From Bacteroidales bacterium (GTDB lineage: Bacteria; Bacteroidota; Bacteroidia; Bacteroidales; Lentimicrobiaceae), in NCBI GenBank assembly GCA_016705005.1, contig JADIZB010000008.1:178220-242219 (forward strand): DNA of 64,000 bases. Reading direction: 5' to 3'. Shown here one piece after another: positions 18,196-25,491 of this stretch. The notes beneath the pieces are model-generated. The model worked only from the letters and a program-made list of their open reading frames with translations. It made no database searches and was not told the origin of the DNA. Both the position numbers and the translations under genes were made by a program. The first letter of the stretch is position 1, and each line of letters starts with the position of its first letter.

Positions 18196-19965
18196 TTATT
18201 TTCGAACAAGTTCAAGTGTGTAATTCTTTACAACATCAACTTTATTTAAATAGTCATCTATACTTTGTGTCACAAAAAAATCAGGGAGAATTCCTGTTTC
18301 ATCCGGCAACTTTGTGGCTGTAGATATATGAGTATTGTTCGCCACCGAGATTACTAATTTTGTATTATTCAAGCGACACAACGTTTGTCCGGCCGTGCAG
18401 AATTGATTAGAACCCAACTCCTCACCAATGATTGTTCCTATATTGTGTGCTTTCACGATACTCATGAAATGCCCGGTGGTAGAATTTCCGTTTCCATCAA
18501 TCAGAAAATAAACTTTTCCTTTGAAGCGATTTTCAAGAGGATAAATTATTTCTTCGCCATAAATCTTATCTGTTTTTCCCTCAAATTCTGCCTTTGAGTA
18601 ATAGGTAAAAGGTTTATCCATGAGATGTTGCAGCAGGTAAATACTGGGATGTTGAGAACCGCCTCTGTTATACCTCACATCAATAATCAGATTTTCAATT
18701 TTTTTAGTATTGATTATATTCATACTACTGTCAATGAAAGCTTTAAAAACGGGATAAGTGTCCCATACATAATAATTGAAAGACGAGATAGTTAAAATAG
18801 CAGTTTTCCCATCTAAAATCTCTAAACATAAATCTTTTAAACAACTATTTACTGCAGGGTCATATAATTCAGTTGCCATTTTTTGGGCTTTATGCAATTT
18901 AACCGAACCATGATTTTCTTTTGTAACAATTTCAAAAGTATCTGGCAAACCCAATGCGTAGGGTATTAAAGCAGCAAAATAGAAATTGAAATGGTGTGTT
19001 TTATAGGTTTCAATATTAGCTTGTGCAGCGATGTGTTTGTAAATATCTGAAATCAATTTTGCTGTTTCAATGCCATTGATACTCAATATTTCATCTTTAA
19101 CTTTTACCTTATCTGAATTATTCATAGGATTTACTACAAATAATTGCTTATTTACCCATCTGACCTGCAATGGAAAACTATTCTCCAAAGGCAGAATAGA
19201 AAATTCATGGTAGTCATTTTGCATTGTGGAAGAAGCTGTATGCGAGCAGCCTATACTTGCAATGATGGCATTACAATGCCAGGCAAATTCAGCATAAGTC
19301 GTTTTTTGAGTAATCAATGATTTTTTACTTTCAATATTTTTCCAAAACTGATCTTTCGTAATAAATTTGAGTGCTTGTGGATGAATGGCTAATAACTTTT
19401 GACCCAATTGGTCTAAATCTGCCAGGTAATCTTTTTCGTCATAGATCTTTGAGAATTTTTCCTGCGCGGTTATAGGCTTTATTGTTGGAAATTTAATTAG
19501 TCCGATCACATCTTCCGCGTGAAAATTATCAGGGTTCATCTCTAAAGATTTCTCATAGTTTTGAAGTGCTTTAATGCTGTCTTTTGCCTGAAGATATGCC
19601 TCACCCATATTATCATAGGCATTAGCTGAGTTAGGAAATTCAGAAATAATGAGTGCGAAAACAGCAATAGCATCATTTAAGTTGTTTGCCCATAAAAATG
19701 AGTAACCGTAAAGTGTTAATTCTGTCTCATTGCCGAAGTCATATAACCCCGGATTTTTTTCTTTGAGTTTATGATAAAGTGCTATTCTTTCTTCAATCGG
19801 TCGATGAGAATTTTCTTTAAGCTTTTCGACAATAGATATCTTCCTGGTTTTGACTTCACCGGGTTGTAACTGATTAACCGAAGTCGTTGAAATGTGCTTA
19901 TTTACGCATGCAGAGAACAAGCAGCTACATAAAATTGTCAGGCAAATTGCATAGAAATTACTCAT
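18196..19965 (-). CDS. S41-family (C-terminal-processing-type) peptidase lipoprotein with TPR region
   Basis: 589 residues. The lipobox is LFSAC (Cys about 20). Residues about 70-160 form TPR-like helices (ANAYDNMGEAYLQAKDSIKALQNYEKSLEMNPDN). A PDZ-like segment (DEILSINGIETAKLIS) is followed by the S41 protease fold (ENLIIDVRYNRGGSQHP and GNSTTGHFMSIVKAHNIGTIIGEE, with the likely catalytic Ser near 495). It is probably exported and lipid-anchored, and may process periplasmic or peptide substrates. Visible codon and base use is AT-rich compared with neighbours outside the island. Upstream lies the full copy of the island repeat; downstream is a small lipoprotein gene. Confidence 0.82.
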   Translation of the reverse strand: MSNFYAICLTILCSCLFSACVNKHISTTSVNQLQPGEVKTRKISIVEKLKENSHRPIEERIALYHKLKEKNPGLYDFGNETELTLYGYSFLWANNLNDAIAVFALIISEFPNSANAYDNMGEAYLQAKDSIKALQNYEKSLEMNPDNFHAEDVIGLIKFPTIKPITAQEKFSKIYDEKDYLADLDQLGQKLLAIHPQALKFITKDQFWKNIESKKSLITQKTTYAEFAWHCNAIIASIGCSHTASSTMQNDYHEFSILPLENSFPLQVRWVNKQLFVVNPMNNSDKVKVKDEILSINGIETAKLISDIYKHIAAQANIETYKTHHFNFYFAALIPYALGLPDTFEIVTKENHGSVKLHKAQKMATELYDPAVNSCLKDLCLEILDGKTAILTISSFNYYVWDTYPVFKAFIDSSMNIINTKKIENLIIDVRYNRGGSQHPSIYLLQHLMDKPFTYYSKAEFEGKTDKIYGEEIIYPLENRFKGKVYFLIDGNGNSTTGHFMSIVKAHNIGTIIGEELGSNQFCTAGQTLCRLNNTKLVISVANNTHISTATKLPDETGILPDFFVTQSIDDYLNKVDVVKNYTLELVRK

Positions 19966-20022
19966 ACTCTTAAATCAGAAAAGATTGCTGTTTAGGTTTT
20001 TATTGTTACTCTGTGGTCGCCC

Positions 20023-20385
20023 TATATAACACACAACTTGTTTTTATGCTCAGTGCCCCACAATTATAAACGTTGGTAGCATCCCTTTGTTAGTGCGTAT
20101 CCCAAAGTTAGCGCGCATCTCCGGATGTTGCCACGGAGGTGGCTGCTCCAATGATGGCGCGCGTCTTCCCGCCAGAATGGGCGGGACAGGCTCCGACGCG
20201 TGCCATGGAGTTCCGAATTTTTCTGGTTTTCTTTTTTGACAATCAGGATAACGGTTGGCAGCTAACCGCTGTTGCGGCTTTGTTATCGAAATTACTGATT
20301 GCAAACTGATTCTCAAAATCAACGTATAACATTGGTTGAAATAGATAGCAAGCAATAGCGGTTAGGTGCTGTTATGTGGGGTTAT
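20023..20385 (-). repeat. Full-length island repeat between parDE and the S41 gene (attC-like in position)
   Basis: About 360 bp, non-coding. Its left end overlaps the toxin stop codon and reads ATAACCCCACATAAC on the minus strand. Its right end reads AACGTTTATAATTGTGGGGC then ACAAGTTGTGTG. Inside are imperfect arms CTAACCGCTATTGC and GCAACAGCGGTTAG (one mismatch), a TCCCGCC/GGCGGGA hairpin (20167-20186) and two tandem (C)GCRCTAAC blocks. Other copies or ends occur at 15334-15400, 17330-17350 and 20996-21047, all in the same orientation and next to gene ends. The layout recalls integron attC sites, but the canonical RYYYAAC/GTTRRRY pair is not cleanly present. Confidence 0.6.
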
Positions 20386-20684
20386 TTTTCTGATATTCTA
20401 TTCTTTAAATCCATTTGTTCGTGAAGAATTCTAATGATTTCAATTTCACTATTTTCAGTCATACGGTAAAAAATGATGTGTCTTCCTGCTTTAAACCCTA
20501 ATAAGTTTTCAGAAATTCCTGAATAGTTTTTACCTAAATCTGGATTGCATGCAACTTCTTTGCAATTTTCAATAAGCATATGATAGTATCTGTCTGCTTG
20601 ATTTTCAGACCATTTATCAACGGTGTAATTCCAAATCTGTGTTAAATCAAATACCGCCTTATTGGAAAACTTATATTTAGCCAT
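20382..20684 (-). CDS. parE: ParE/RelE-superfamily toxin
   Basis: 100 residues, the usual toxin length. The fold signature is clear: YKFSNKAVFDLTQIWNYTVDKW at the N-terminus, NPDLGKNYSGISENLLGFKAGRHIIFYRM in the middle and EIEIIRILHEQMD at the end. ParE toxins poison DNA gyrase; RelE relatives cleave mRNA, and sequence alone does not separate the two, though the antitoxin partner favours ParE. Its start overlaps the antitoxin gene by 8 bp. Its stop codon lies inside the end of the island repeat. Toxin-antitoxin pairs commonly stabilise cassette arrays and islands. Confidence 0.9.
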   Translation of the reverse strand: MAKYKFSNKAVFDLTQIWNYTVDKWSENQADRYYHMLIENCKEVACNPDLGKNYSGISENLLGFKAGRHIIFYRMTENSEIEIIRILHEQMDLKNRISEK

Positions 20685-20928
20685 TCAATTTCCTATTAGC
20701 CTTCATTTTTTCTAAATGGGTTTCAGGGCTAAAATCATGGGCAATGCCACTTTCTATTCCTTCTTGAATTGCTTCTCTTAAGGCGATAATTTTATTTTCC
20801 TCTTCTTCCAAAAGTCTAAGTCCTGCTCGTATTACTTCACTCGCATTTTTATAGCGTCCTTCAGAAATTTTACTTTTAATAAATGTGTCAAAGTAGTTTC
20901 CTATTGATATTGAGGTGTTTCTATTCAT
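20677..20928 (-). CDS. parD: ParD-family antitoxin
   Basis: 83 residues. The N-terminal part is a ribbon-helix-helix DNA-binding motif (NTSISIGNYFDTFIKSKI, SEGRYKNASEVIRAGLRLLEEEE), followed by a flexible acidic tail that would wrap the toxin. It is first in the operon, as usual for ParDE, and is preceded by a well-formed promoter with a palindrome inside it. The ParD dimer, with or without toxin, would repress there. Confidence 0.9.
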   Translation of the reverse strand: MNRNTSISIGNYFDTFIKSKISEGRYKNASEVIRAGLRLLEEEENKIIALREAIQEGIESGIAHDFSPETHLEKMKANRKLNG

Positions 20929-20946
20929 AATGCATCAATTTTTCTT

Positions 20947-20977
20947 CAAAGATACCAAAAATTGGTACAATTGTCAA
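20947..20977 (-). promoter_or_regulatory. parDE promoter with internal palindromic operator
   Basis: On the minus strand TTG (20977-20975) and TATCTTTG (20954-20947) are 20 bp apart, matching the Bacteroidota consensus. Between and overlapping the boxes lies TACCAAAAATTGGTA (20953-20967), a perfect 6-bp inverted repeat around three bases, next to a second small palindrome ACAATTGT (20967-20974). Occupancy would block RNA polymerase, fitting autorepression by ParD/ParDE. Confidence 0.7.
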
Positions 20978-20995
20978 GTGCTGACGATTTTTTTT

Positions 20996-21047
20996 ATAAT
21001 CCCACATAACTTGTTTCTATACTCAACTCCTCACAATTATTAACGTT
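20996..21047 (-). repeat. Right end of an island repeat upstream of parDE
   Basis: The 43 bases at 21005-21047 match 20032-20074 at 35 of 43 positions in the same orientation (shared CAATTAT(A/T)AACGTT and ACTTGTTT). The outer 15 bases, ATAATCCCACATAAC, are the inverted partner of GTTATGTGGGGTTAT at 20371-20385. The ParDE module is therefore bounded by a near-perfect inverted repeat about 640 bp apart. Confidence 0.65.
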
Positions 21048-21175
21048 TACAAACATTTATAGATACAATATCCGGTTCAGAATCAATCAGATCCTGAATA
21101 CATGGATCAAAAATAAAATTTTCACTCAGAAATAGCAATAAATTGTTTTTTCGCCTTATATCTCCGGAAGTATGC

Positions 21176-21216
21176 CCTCCGGTCTTTTCCCTGAACTTAA
21201 GATCAAAGACCGGAGG
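21176..21216. repeat. Strong stem-loop upstream of the peroxiredoxin promoter
   Basis: CCTCCGGTCTTT (21176-21187) and AAAGACCGGAGG (21205-21216) are perfect 12-bp arms with a 17-base loop. There is no following T-run. It sits 35 bp before the -33 box of the peroxiredoxin gene, at the outer edge of the island, in a 388-bp gap that otherwise holds only the parDE promoter and a repeat end. Confidence 0.6.
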
Positions 21217-21250
21217 TATATAGCTCAGTTACAGAATCCGAAAAGTCCTT

Positions 21251-21280
21251 TTGGACCGGAATATTTTTTCCATATCTTTG
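21251..21280 (+). promoter_or_regulatory. Peroxiredoxin promoter
   Basis: TTG at 21251-21253 and TATCTTTG at 21273-21280 are separated by exactly 19 bp, a full match to the Bacteroidota consensus. This TTG is in frame with the gene and could be mistaken for its start codon; as the -33 box it cannot be transcribed, so translation starts at ATG 21317. Confidence 0.8.
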
Positions 21281-21316
21281 TCGCACAAAACAATAACAAA
21301 ATCAATCCTCAAAACC

Positions 21317-21952
21317 ATGTCAGTCCTGGTCGGGAAAAAAGCCCCACATTTTGAAGCAGATGCAGTGATCAACGGAAGTGAAATCGTTGAGAAGTTTTCA
21401 CTGAGCCGGTTTATCGGAAAAAAACATGTAGTCTTTTTCTTTTATCCGCTCGATTTTACTTTTGTCTGCCCGACAGAAATCCTGGCTTTTCAGCACAAAC
21501 TGGCTGAATTTGAAAGCCGGAATGTAGCAGTGGTCGGGTGTTCGGTCGACTCGGCCTACTCGCACTGGGCATGGTTGAATATGGATCTGAACAAAGGCGG
21601 TATCAAAGGTGTAACTTTCCCGCTGGTTTCCGACCTTTCAAAAACAATCTCCGAAAACTACGATGTACTTGCCGGTAAGTATGAGTACGATGAAGAGGAC
21701 GAGCGCGTTGAGTTTGATGGTGAAGCAGTGGCCTACCGCGGTCTGTTCCTGATCGACAAGCAGGGAATCGTCCGTCACCAGGTGGTGAATGATCTGCCCC
21801 TCGGCCGCAGCGTTGAAGAAGCCATCCGCATGGTGGATGCCCTCCAGTTTTTTGAAGAGAACGGTGAAGTCTGCCCGGCCGACTGGCACAAGGGCGACAA
21901 GGCACTGAAAGCTACACAAGAGGGAATTTCGGAATACCTGTCTTCAAAATAA
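21317..21952 (+). CDS. 2-Cys peroxiredoxin (AhpC/Prx1 type)
   Basis: 211 residues from ATG 21317 (MSVLVGKKAPHFEADAV). The peroxidatic cysteine is Cys51 in DFTFVCPTEI; the resolving cysteine is Cys186 in GEVCPADW. Both are present, so it should be a typical 2-Cys enzyme reducing hydrogen peroxide and organic peroxides in the cytosol with thioredoxin or AhpF-like reductants. The C-terminal extension (GISEYLSSK) is present. It has its own consensus promoter and no OxyR-type site that I can recognise. A heptameric repeat lies in the downstream spacer. Confidence 0.96.
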   Translation: MSVLVGKKAPHFEADAVINGSEIVEKFSLSRFIGKKHVVFFFYPLDFTFVCPTEILAFQHKLAEFESRNVAVVGCSVDSAYSHWAWLNMDLNKGGIKGVTFPLVSDLSKTISENYDVLAGKYEYDEEDERVEFDGEAVAYRGLFLIDKQGIVRHQVVNDLPLGRSVEEAIRMVDALQFFEENGEVCPADWHKGDKALKATQEGISEYLSSK

Positions 21953-22081
21953 CAAATTTTTTATCAGCACTATCCATACTCTGGGAAACAACTTCCCCGG
22001 GTGATTCATTGCTTTATTTATCCCCGCATCTTTCCGGTTAATCCGGATTATTGTGTTTTAGGTTTCAGTGGTTTAGAAAAT

Positions 22082-22130
22082 AATCCGCAATCCACAATCC
22101 GAAATCCGAAATCCGAAATCCGAAATCCGC
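22082..22130. repeat. 7-bp tandem repeat, unit AATCCGA, at the mazG 3' end
   Basis: Seven consecutive 7-base units (AATCCGC, AATCCAC, AATCCGA x4, AATCCGC) end two bases before the mazG stop codon complement at 22133. It is one of several heptameric arrays in the window with different unit sequences. Confidence 0.85.
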
Positions 22131-22132
22131 AA

Positions 22133-22918
22133 TTACTCCTTCTTCTTGGCTTCATTCCAGTACACATCCAGCTCAGCCAGGGTCATATCGTGCATCGATT
22201 TACCTGTTTCATTCACCTTCTCTTCAATATAATTAAACCGCCGGATAAACTTTTTATTGGTGCGCTCCAGAGCATCTTCAGGATTTACTTCGATAAATCG
22301 GGCGTAGTTGATCAGGGCAAACAGCAGGTCGCCGAATTCATCCTCGATTTTCTCAGGGGTGCCATTGAGTTTTTCATACTGAAGTTCGTTGAGCTCTTCC
22401 TGAACCTTATCCCACACCTGACCCACATGATCCCAGTCGAATCCGACACCACGTGCTTTTTCCTGTATCCTGTATGCTTTTACCATGGCCGGAAGTGATG
22501 CGGGAACCCCGCCAAGCACGGTTTTCCGTTCATTTTCGTTGACGCCTTTCTCAGTGAGTTTGATTTTTTCCCAGTTGTTTTTCACCGTCTCAGCATCGTT
22601 GGCGGTGACATCCCCGTATATGTGCGGGTGCCGGCGGATCAGTTTTTCACAGATGCCGTTCAGCACATCGCCGATGTCAAATGCCTTTTTTTCTGAAGCG
22701 ATTTTTGAATAAAAAACAAGGTGGAGCATGAGGTCACCGAGCTCCTTCTTTATCTCTTCCATATCTTTTTCAAGAATGGCATCGCTGAGCTCATAGGTTT
22801 CTTCAATGGTAAGATAGCGCAGGCTTTCTAAGGTCTGTTTCTTATCCCAGGGACATCCTGCCCTCAGGTCGTCCATGATGTTGAGTAAGCGTTCAAATGC
22901 AATTAAACGGGGATCCAT
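22133..22918 (-). CDS. mazG: MazG nucleoside triphosphate pyrophosphohydrolase
   Basis: 261 residues, the typical two-domain MazG length. The first MazG domain carries GCPWDKKQTLESLRYLTIEETYEL (read at about residues 20-43) and KKELGDLMLHLVFYS; the second carries WDKVQEELNELQYE and EDEFGDLLFALINYARF. The paired E-x-x-E and E-x-x-D residues bind magnesium. It hydrolyses non-canonical or excess NTPs to NMP and pyrophosphate, cleaning the nucleotide pool and influencing the stringent response. A 14/7-bp tandem repeat begins only seven bases upstream of the ATG, where it could affect expression. Confidence 0.95.
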   Translation of the reverse strand: MDPRLIAFERLLNIMDDLRAGCPWDKKQTLESLRYLTIEETYELSDAILEKDMEEIKKELGDLMLHLVFYSKIASEKKAFDIGDVLNGICEKLIRRHPHIYGDVTANDAETVKNNWEKIKLTEKGVNENERKTVLGGVPASLPAMVKAYRIQEKARGVGFDWDHVGQVWDKVQEELNELQYEKLNGTPEKIEDEFGDLLFALINYARFIEVNPEDALERTNKKFIRRFNYIEEKVNETGKSMHDMTLAELDVYWNEAKKKE

Positions 22919-22924
22919 AGGGAG

Positions 22925-22974
22925 AAGTAAAAAGTCTAAAGTAAAAAGTCTAAAGTAAAAAGTCTAAAGTAAAG
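22925..22974. repeat. 7-bp tandem repeat (AAGTAAA / AAGTCTA alternating) upstream of mazG
   Basis: Seven units alternate AAGTAAA and AAGTCTA, giving a 14-bp super-period, and end within the 392-bp divergent spacer between mazG and the PagL-like gene. The array occupies the mazG 5' leader. Confidence 0.85.
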
Positions 22975-23132
22975 CCTGCCTGTCGGAAGGCTGGTAAAAA
23001 CCGGATAACAGAAGCTGGCAATTTCAAGGGAAAAGTTATCAGCTTCCTGATACCGTCTGACCGTGATCACCGGAAGATTGACTCAGTCAGGATTGCCGGC
23101 AACATCAGCACTTGTACCTTCCTACCGTCCCC

Positions 23133-23172
23133 GGGTCCCATAGTCTCCTTGTCCTTATGTCTCCATGTCTCC
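23133..23172. repeat. 8-bp tandem repeat, ATGTCTCC-type
   Basis: Five degenerate 8-base units (GGGTCCCA, TAGTCTCC, TTGTCCTT, ATGTCTCC, ATGTCTCC). On the opposite strand the unit is GGAGACAT, close to the GAGACAAA array at 49178-49233, so the two may be related. Confidence 0.6.
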
Positions 23173-23269
23173 ATTTCAGTATTTTTAGAGACAAAATCCA
23201 ACTTTGTAAAAGACGCCTGTTCCGATGAAAGATTTGCAAAGTTACACATTTTGGCGGGGCCGGATTTTG

Positions 23270-23277
23270 TATTTTTG
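23270..23277 (+). promoter_or_regulatory. -7 box for the PagL-like gene
   Basis: TATTTTTG matches TAnnTTTG; a TTG lies 16 bp upstream (23251-23253), slightly closer than usual. It is placed 34 bp before the first candidate start. Confidence 0.45.
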
Positions 23278-23310
23278 TTTTCTGCCTGAAACTCCTGAAC
23301 AGCCTGATCG

Positions 23311-24492
23311 TTGAGAACAAACAATTATAAGCGGGACTTGTTGAAACCTGTCGTGGCCATCATTATGGTCCTGATGGCCGGACTTATAACGACGAAACAC
23401 TTGTCGGCTCAGAAAGTCCGCCGGTTTCAGGCGGCCAACCTGTTGTTTGAACCCAGGGCCAATTACGGGTTTCTGATCGCCCATCATGTTGAGATGGAAA
23501 TCTACAACAGCCATTTCCCTTCCTTTGAATTCACCATTGCGCAGGCTTCATACGGCAAACGACAGTGGGAATCCTATTACAATTATCCCGTTACAGGAAT
23601 CGCATATTGGAATGCATGGCTGGGAAATTCGCGCGATCTCGGGCAGGCGCATGCCCTGTTTCCATATATAAGTTTCCCTTGGGCGAAAAATGAGAAGTCG
23701 GAGCTGAACTTCAGGCTGGGTGCCGGGCTGGCATATCTTACGAAGCGTTTCGACAGGCTTGAAAATTACAAATATACCGCCATTGGATCACACCTGAATG
23801 CGGCGATAAACCTGATGATCGAATACCGCTGGAAACCCCTGCACCACCTGCAGTTGTCAGCCGGAGTGCAACTGATGCACTTCTCGAACGGCTCTGTTAA
23901 AACTCCCAATTTTGGATTGAATATTCCTTCGGTGAGTGGTGGAATTGCCTTCAGGCTCAACAAGGAAAACAATTATATCAGACGGCGGCTTAGACCCGAT
24001 CTTACCATGTTTGAATTTGACGGCAGTGATTATATTGAAATCAAAGCCGGCTCCACCTTTGCCATCAAGGAGACAGGAGATACCGAAGGGAAAAGATATA
24101 ACATCTATGCCGGTTTCATCAGTGCATCGAAGAGCCTTGGTTACAAACACAAACTTGGCTTGTGTTTCGATCTGTCATGGGATGGTTCGGATGCCTTGCT
24201 GGTAGCCCACTCAAATACCGAGCCCTATCATAAATCTGAACTGACCAAGCCCGGAATTAGCGCCGCCTATGAACTGGTGCTTGCCAGGACTTCGTTTGCT
24301 TTCAACCTGGGGGCTTACCTTGGCGGAAAGGATAAAAGTGAAGGAATGACCTATTATAAAGCGGGGATTCATTACCTGATAACCAAAAACCTGTTTGCAA
24401 ACCTTACCCTGAAAACGCATTATGCCAGGGCTGATTTTGTCGGACTGGGGATCGGTTACCGCTTTAAACTGAAATATTACATGAAGTTGTGA
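23311..24492 (+). CDS. Acyloxyacyl hydrolase / PagL-like lipid A deacylase
   Basis: Up to 393 residues. Both plausible starts are TTG (23311, or 23341 giving MKPVVAIIMVLMAGLI as a compact signal peptide); I give the outer one. The barrel part contains LMHFSNGSVKTPNFGLN at about residues 188-204, matching the PagL-type catalytic H-x-S-N element. Other strands are typical of outer-membrane barrels (FRLGAGLAYLTKRF, GIGYRFKLKYYMKL). PagL removes the 3-O-acyl chain of lipid A at the outer membrane. The protein is longer than Pseudomonas PagL, which is usual for Bacteroidota homologues. Function by homology is likely; the exact acyl position is inference. Confidence 0.8.
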   Translation: MRTNNYKRDLLKPVVAIIMVLMAGLITTKHLSAQKVRRFQAANLLFEPRANYGFLIAHHVEMEIYNSHFPSFEFTIAQASYGKRQWESYYNYPVTGIAYWNAWLGNSRDLGQAHALFPYISFPWAKNEKSELNFRLGAGLAYLTKRFDRLENYKYTAIGSHLNAAINLMIEYRWKPLHHLQLSAGVQLMHFSNGSVKTPNFGLNIPSVSGGIAFRLNKENNYIRRRLRPDLTMFEFDGSDYIEIKAGSTFAIKETGDTEGKRYNIYAGFISASKSLGYKHKLGLCFDLSWDGSDALLVAHSNTEPYHKSELTKPGISAAYELVLARTSFAFNLGAYLGGKDKSEGMTYYKAGIHYLITKNLFANLTLKTHYARADFVGLGIGYRFKLKYYMKL

Positions 24493-24618
24493 GTTTATCC
24501 TATAGGGTGCTGAACGGTACAATTGCCAGGTAAGGTAACCAGCGATAAAGGTTAAGATAAATAAATTGAAACATTGAAAAAGCTTTTAATCATTTCTTTT
24601 TTCAGAACCATCACCGGA

Positions 24619-25392
24619 ATGAGGTTTTCGGGAATGCTGAGCCTTCTGACGGCTTTCTCATTCCTGTTGGTTGCAGGCACTTTTTCAATGCTTATGATCA
24701 CCTCATGCACAGGCGAACAGGCCGACGACTGTTTTACCAACAGCGGCCCGCAGGTGACTGAATCAAGACCGGCCGGTATCATTGAAAAAATTGAATTGTG
24801 GGACAATGTGAACCTGGTGCTGATCCCGGGAAGCAGTCCACAGATCAGTGTTGAAGCCGGTGAAAACATCATGAATGCAGTAACGACAGAAATAACCGGT
24901 GGTACTCTGATCATCCGTAATACCATGAAATGCAACTGGGTGCGGAATTTTAACAAGGAACTGACCGTTTATGCAACGGCACCCCTGCTGTCAGAAATCC
25001 GGTATGAAGGCTCAGGCGATATCAGCACCCGCAATCAGTTGAAACTTGACTCATTAAAGGTTAGTATATGGGGTGGGGCAGGATCATTTAATCTCGATCT
25101 CGATGTCATCAGGCTTAATCTTGAACAGCATTATGGCACTGTTGATCTGAATGTTGCCGGAAGAGCTTATATAACGACCATTTTTTCAAACAGCTATGGT
25201 CCGTTTTATTGCGATAGTCTGGTTTCCAATATTATTTATATCCGCAACAGCGGTACCAACAATTGTTATGTACATCCTCTGCATGTGCTCGAAGCAGAGA
25301 TAACCTCAGTCGGTGATATCTATTATTCCGGGAATCCCTATGATGTAAAAAGTGTGATCACAGGGAGCGGGAAGCTTGTCAAAACCGAATGA
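24619..25392 (+). CDS. DUF2807 (head GIN domain) lipoprotein
   Basis: 257 residues from ATG 24619; a TTG at 24574 would add 15 residues before an already complete signal. The signal ends in a lipobox (MLMITSC). The mature protein is a right-handed beta-solenoid-like DUF2807 fold: IIEKIELWDNVNLVLIPG, TLIIRNTMKCNW, LSEIRYEGSGDISTRNQL, GSFNLDLDVIRLNLEQ and a terminal GDIYYSGNPYDVKSVITGSG. The family is common in Bacteroidota envelopes; its function is unknown, with a proposed adhesive or scaffold role. It is convergent with proS across a terminator. Confidence 0.82.
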   Translation: MRFSGMLSLLTAFSFLLVAGTFSMLMITSCTGEQADDCFTNSGPQVTESRPAGIIEKIELWDNVNLVLIPGSSPQISVEAGENIMNAVTTEITGGTLIIRNTMKCNWVRNFNKELTVYATAPLLSEIRYEGSGDISTRNQLKLDSLKVSIWGGAGSFNLDLDVIRLNLEQHYGTVDLNVAGRAYITTIFSNSYGPFYCDSLVSNIIYIRNSGTNNCYVHPLHVLEAEITSVGDIYYSGNPYDVKSVITGSGKLVKTE

Positions 25393-25400
25393 TCTGCCAT

Positions 25401-25425
25401 AAAAAAAGGGCCTTTACAGCCCTTT
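25401..25425 (-). terminator. Intrinsic terminator of proS
   Basis: On the minus strand the stem AAAGGGC / GCCCTTT with a 7-base loop runs into a T-rich tail (TTTTTTT). On the plus strand no T-run follows, so it mainly serves proS. Confidence 0.8.
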
Positions 25426-25491
25426 GGATAATTCAGAAACTTAGCCTGTTTCAGGCCGGATCAAAAAGGAATATGATGACCCGTTGCCGAT

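Noticed and set aside
20023..20385. Calling the island repeat a canonical integron attC site
   Set aside because: The outer boxes do not fit RYYYAAC/GTTRRRY cleanly and no integrase is in the window; only the layout is similar, so it is reported as attC-like.
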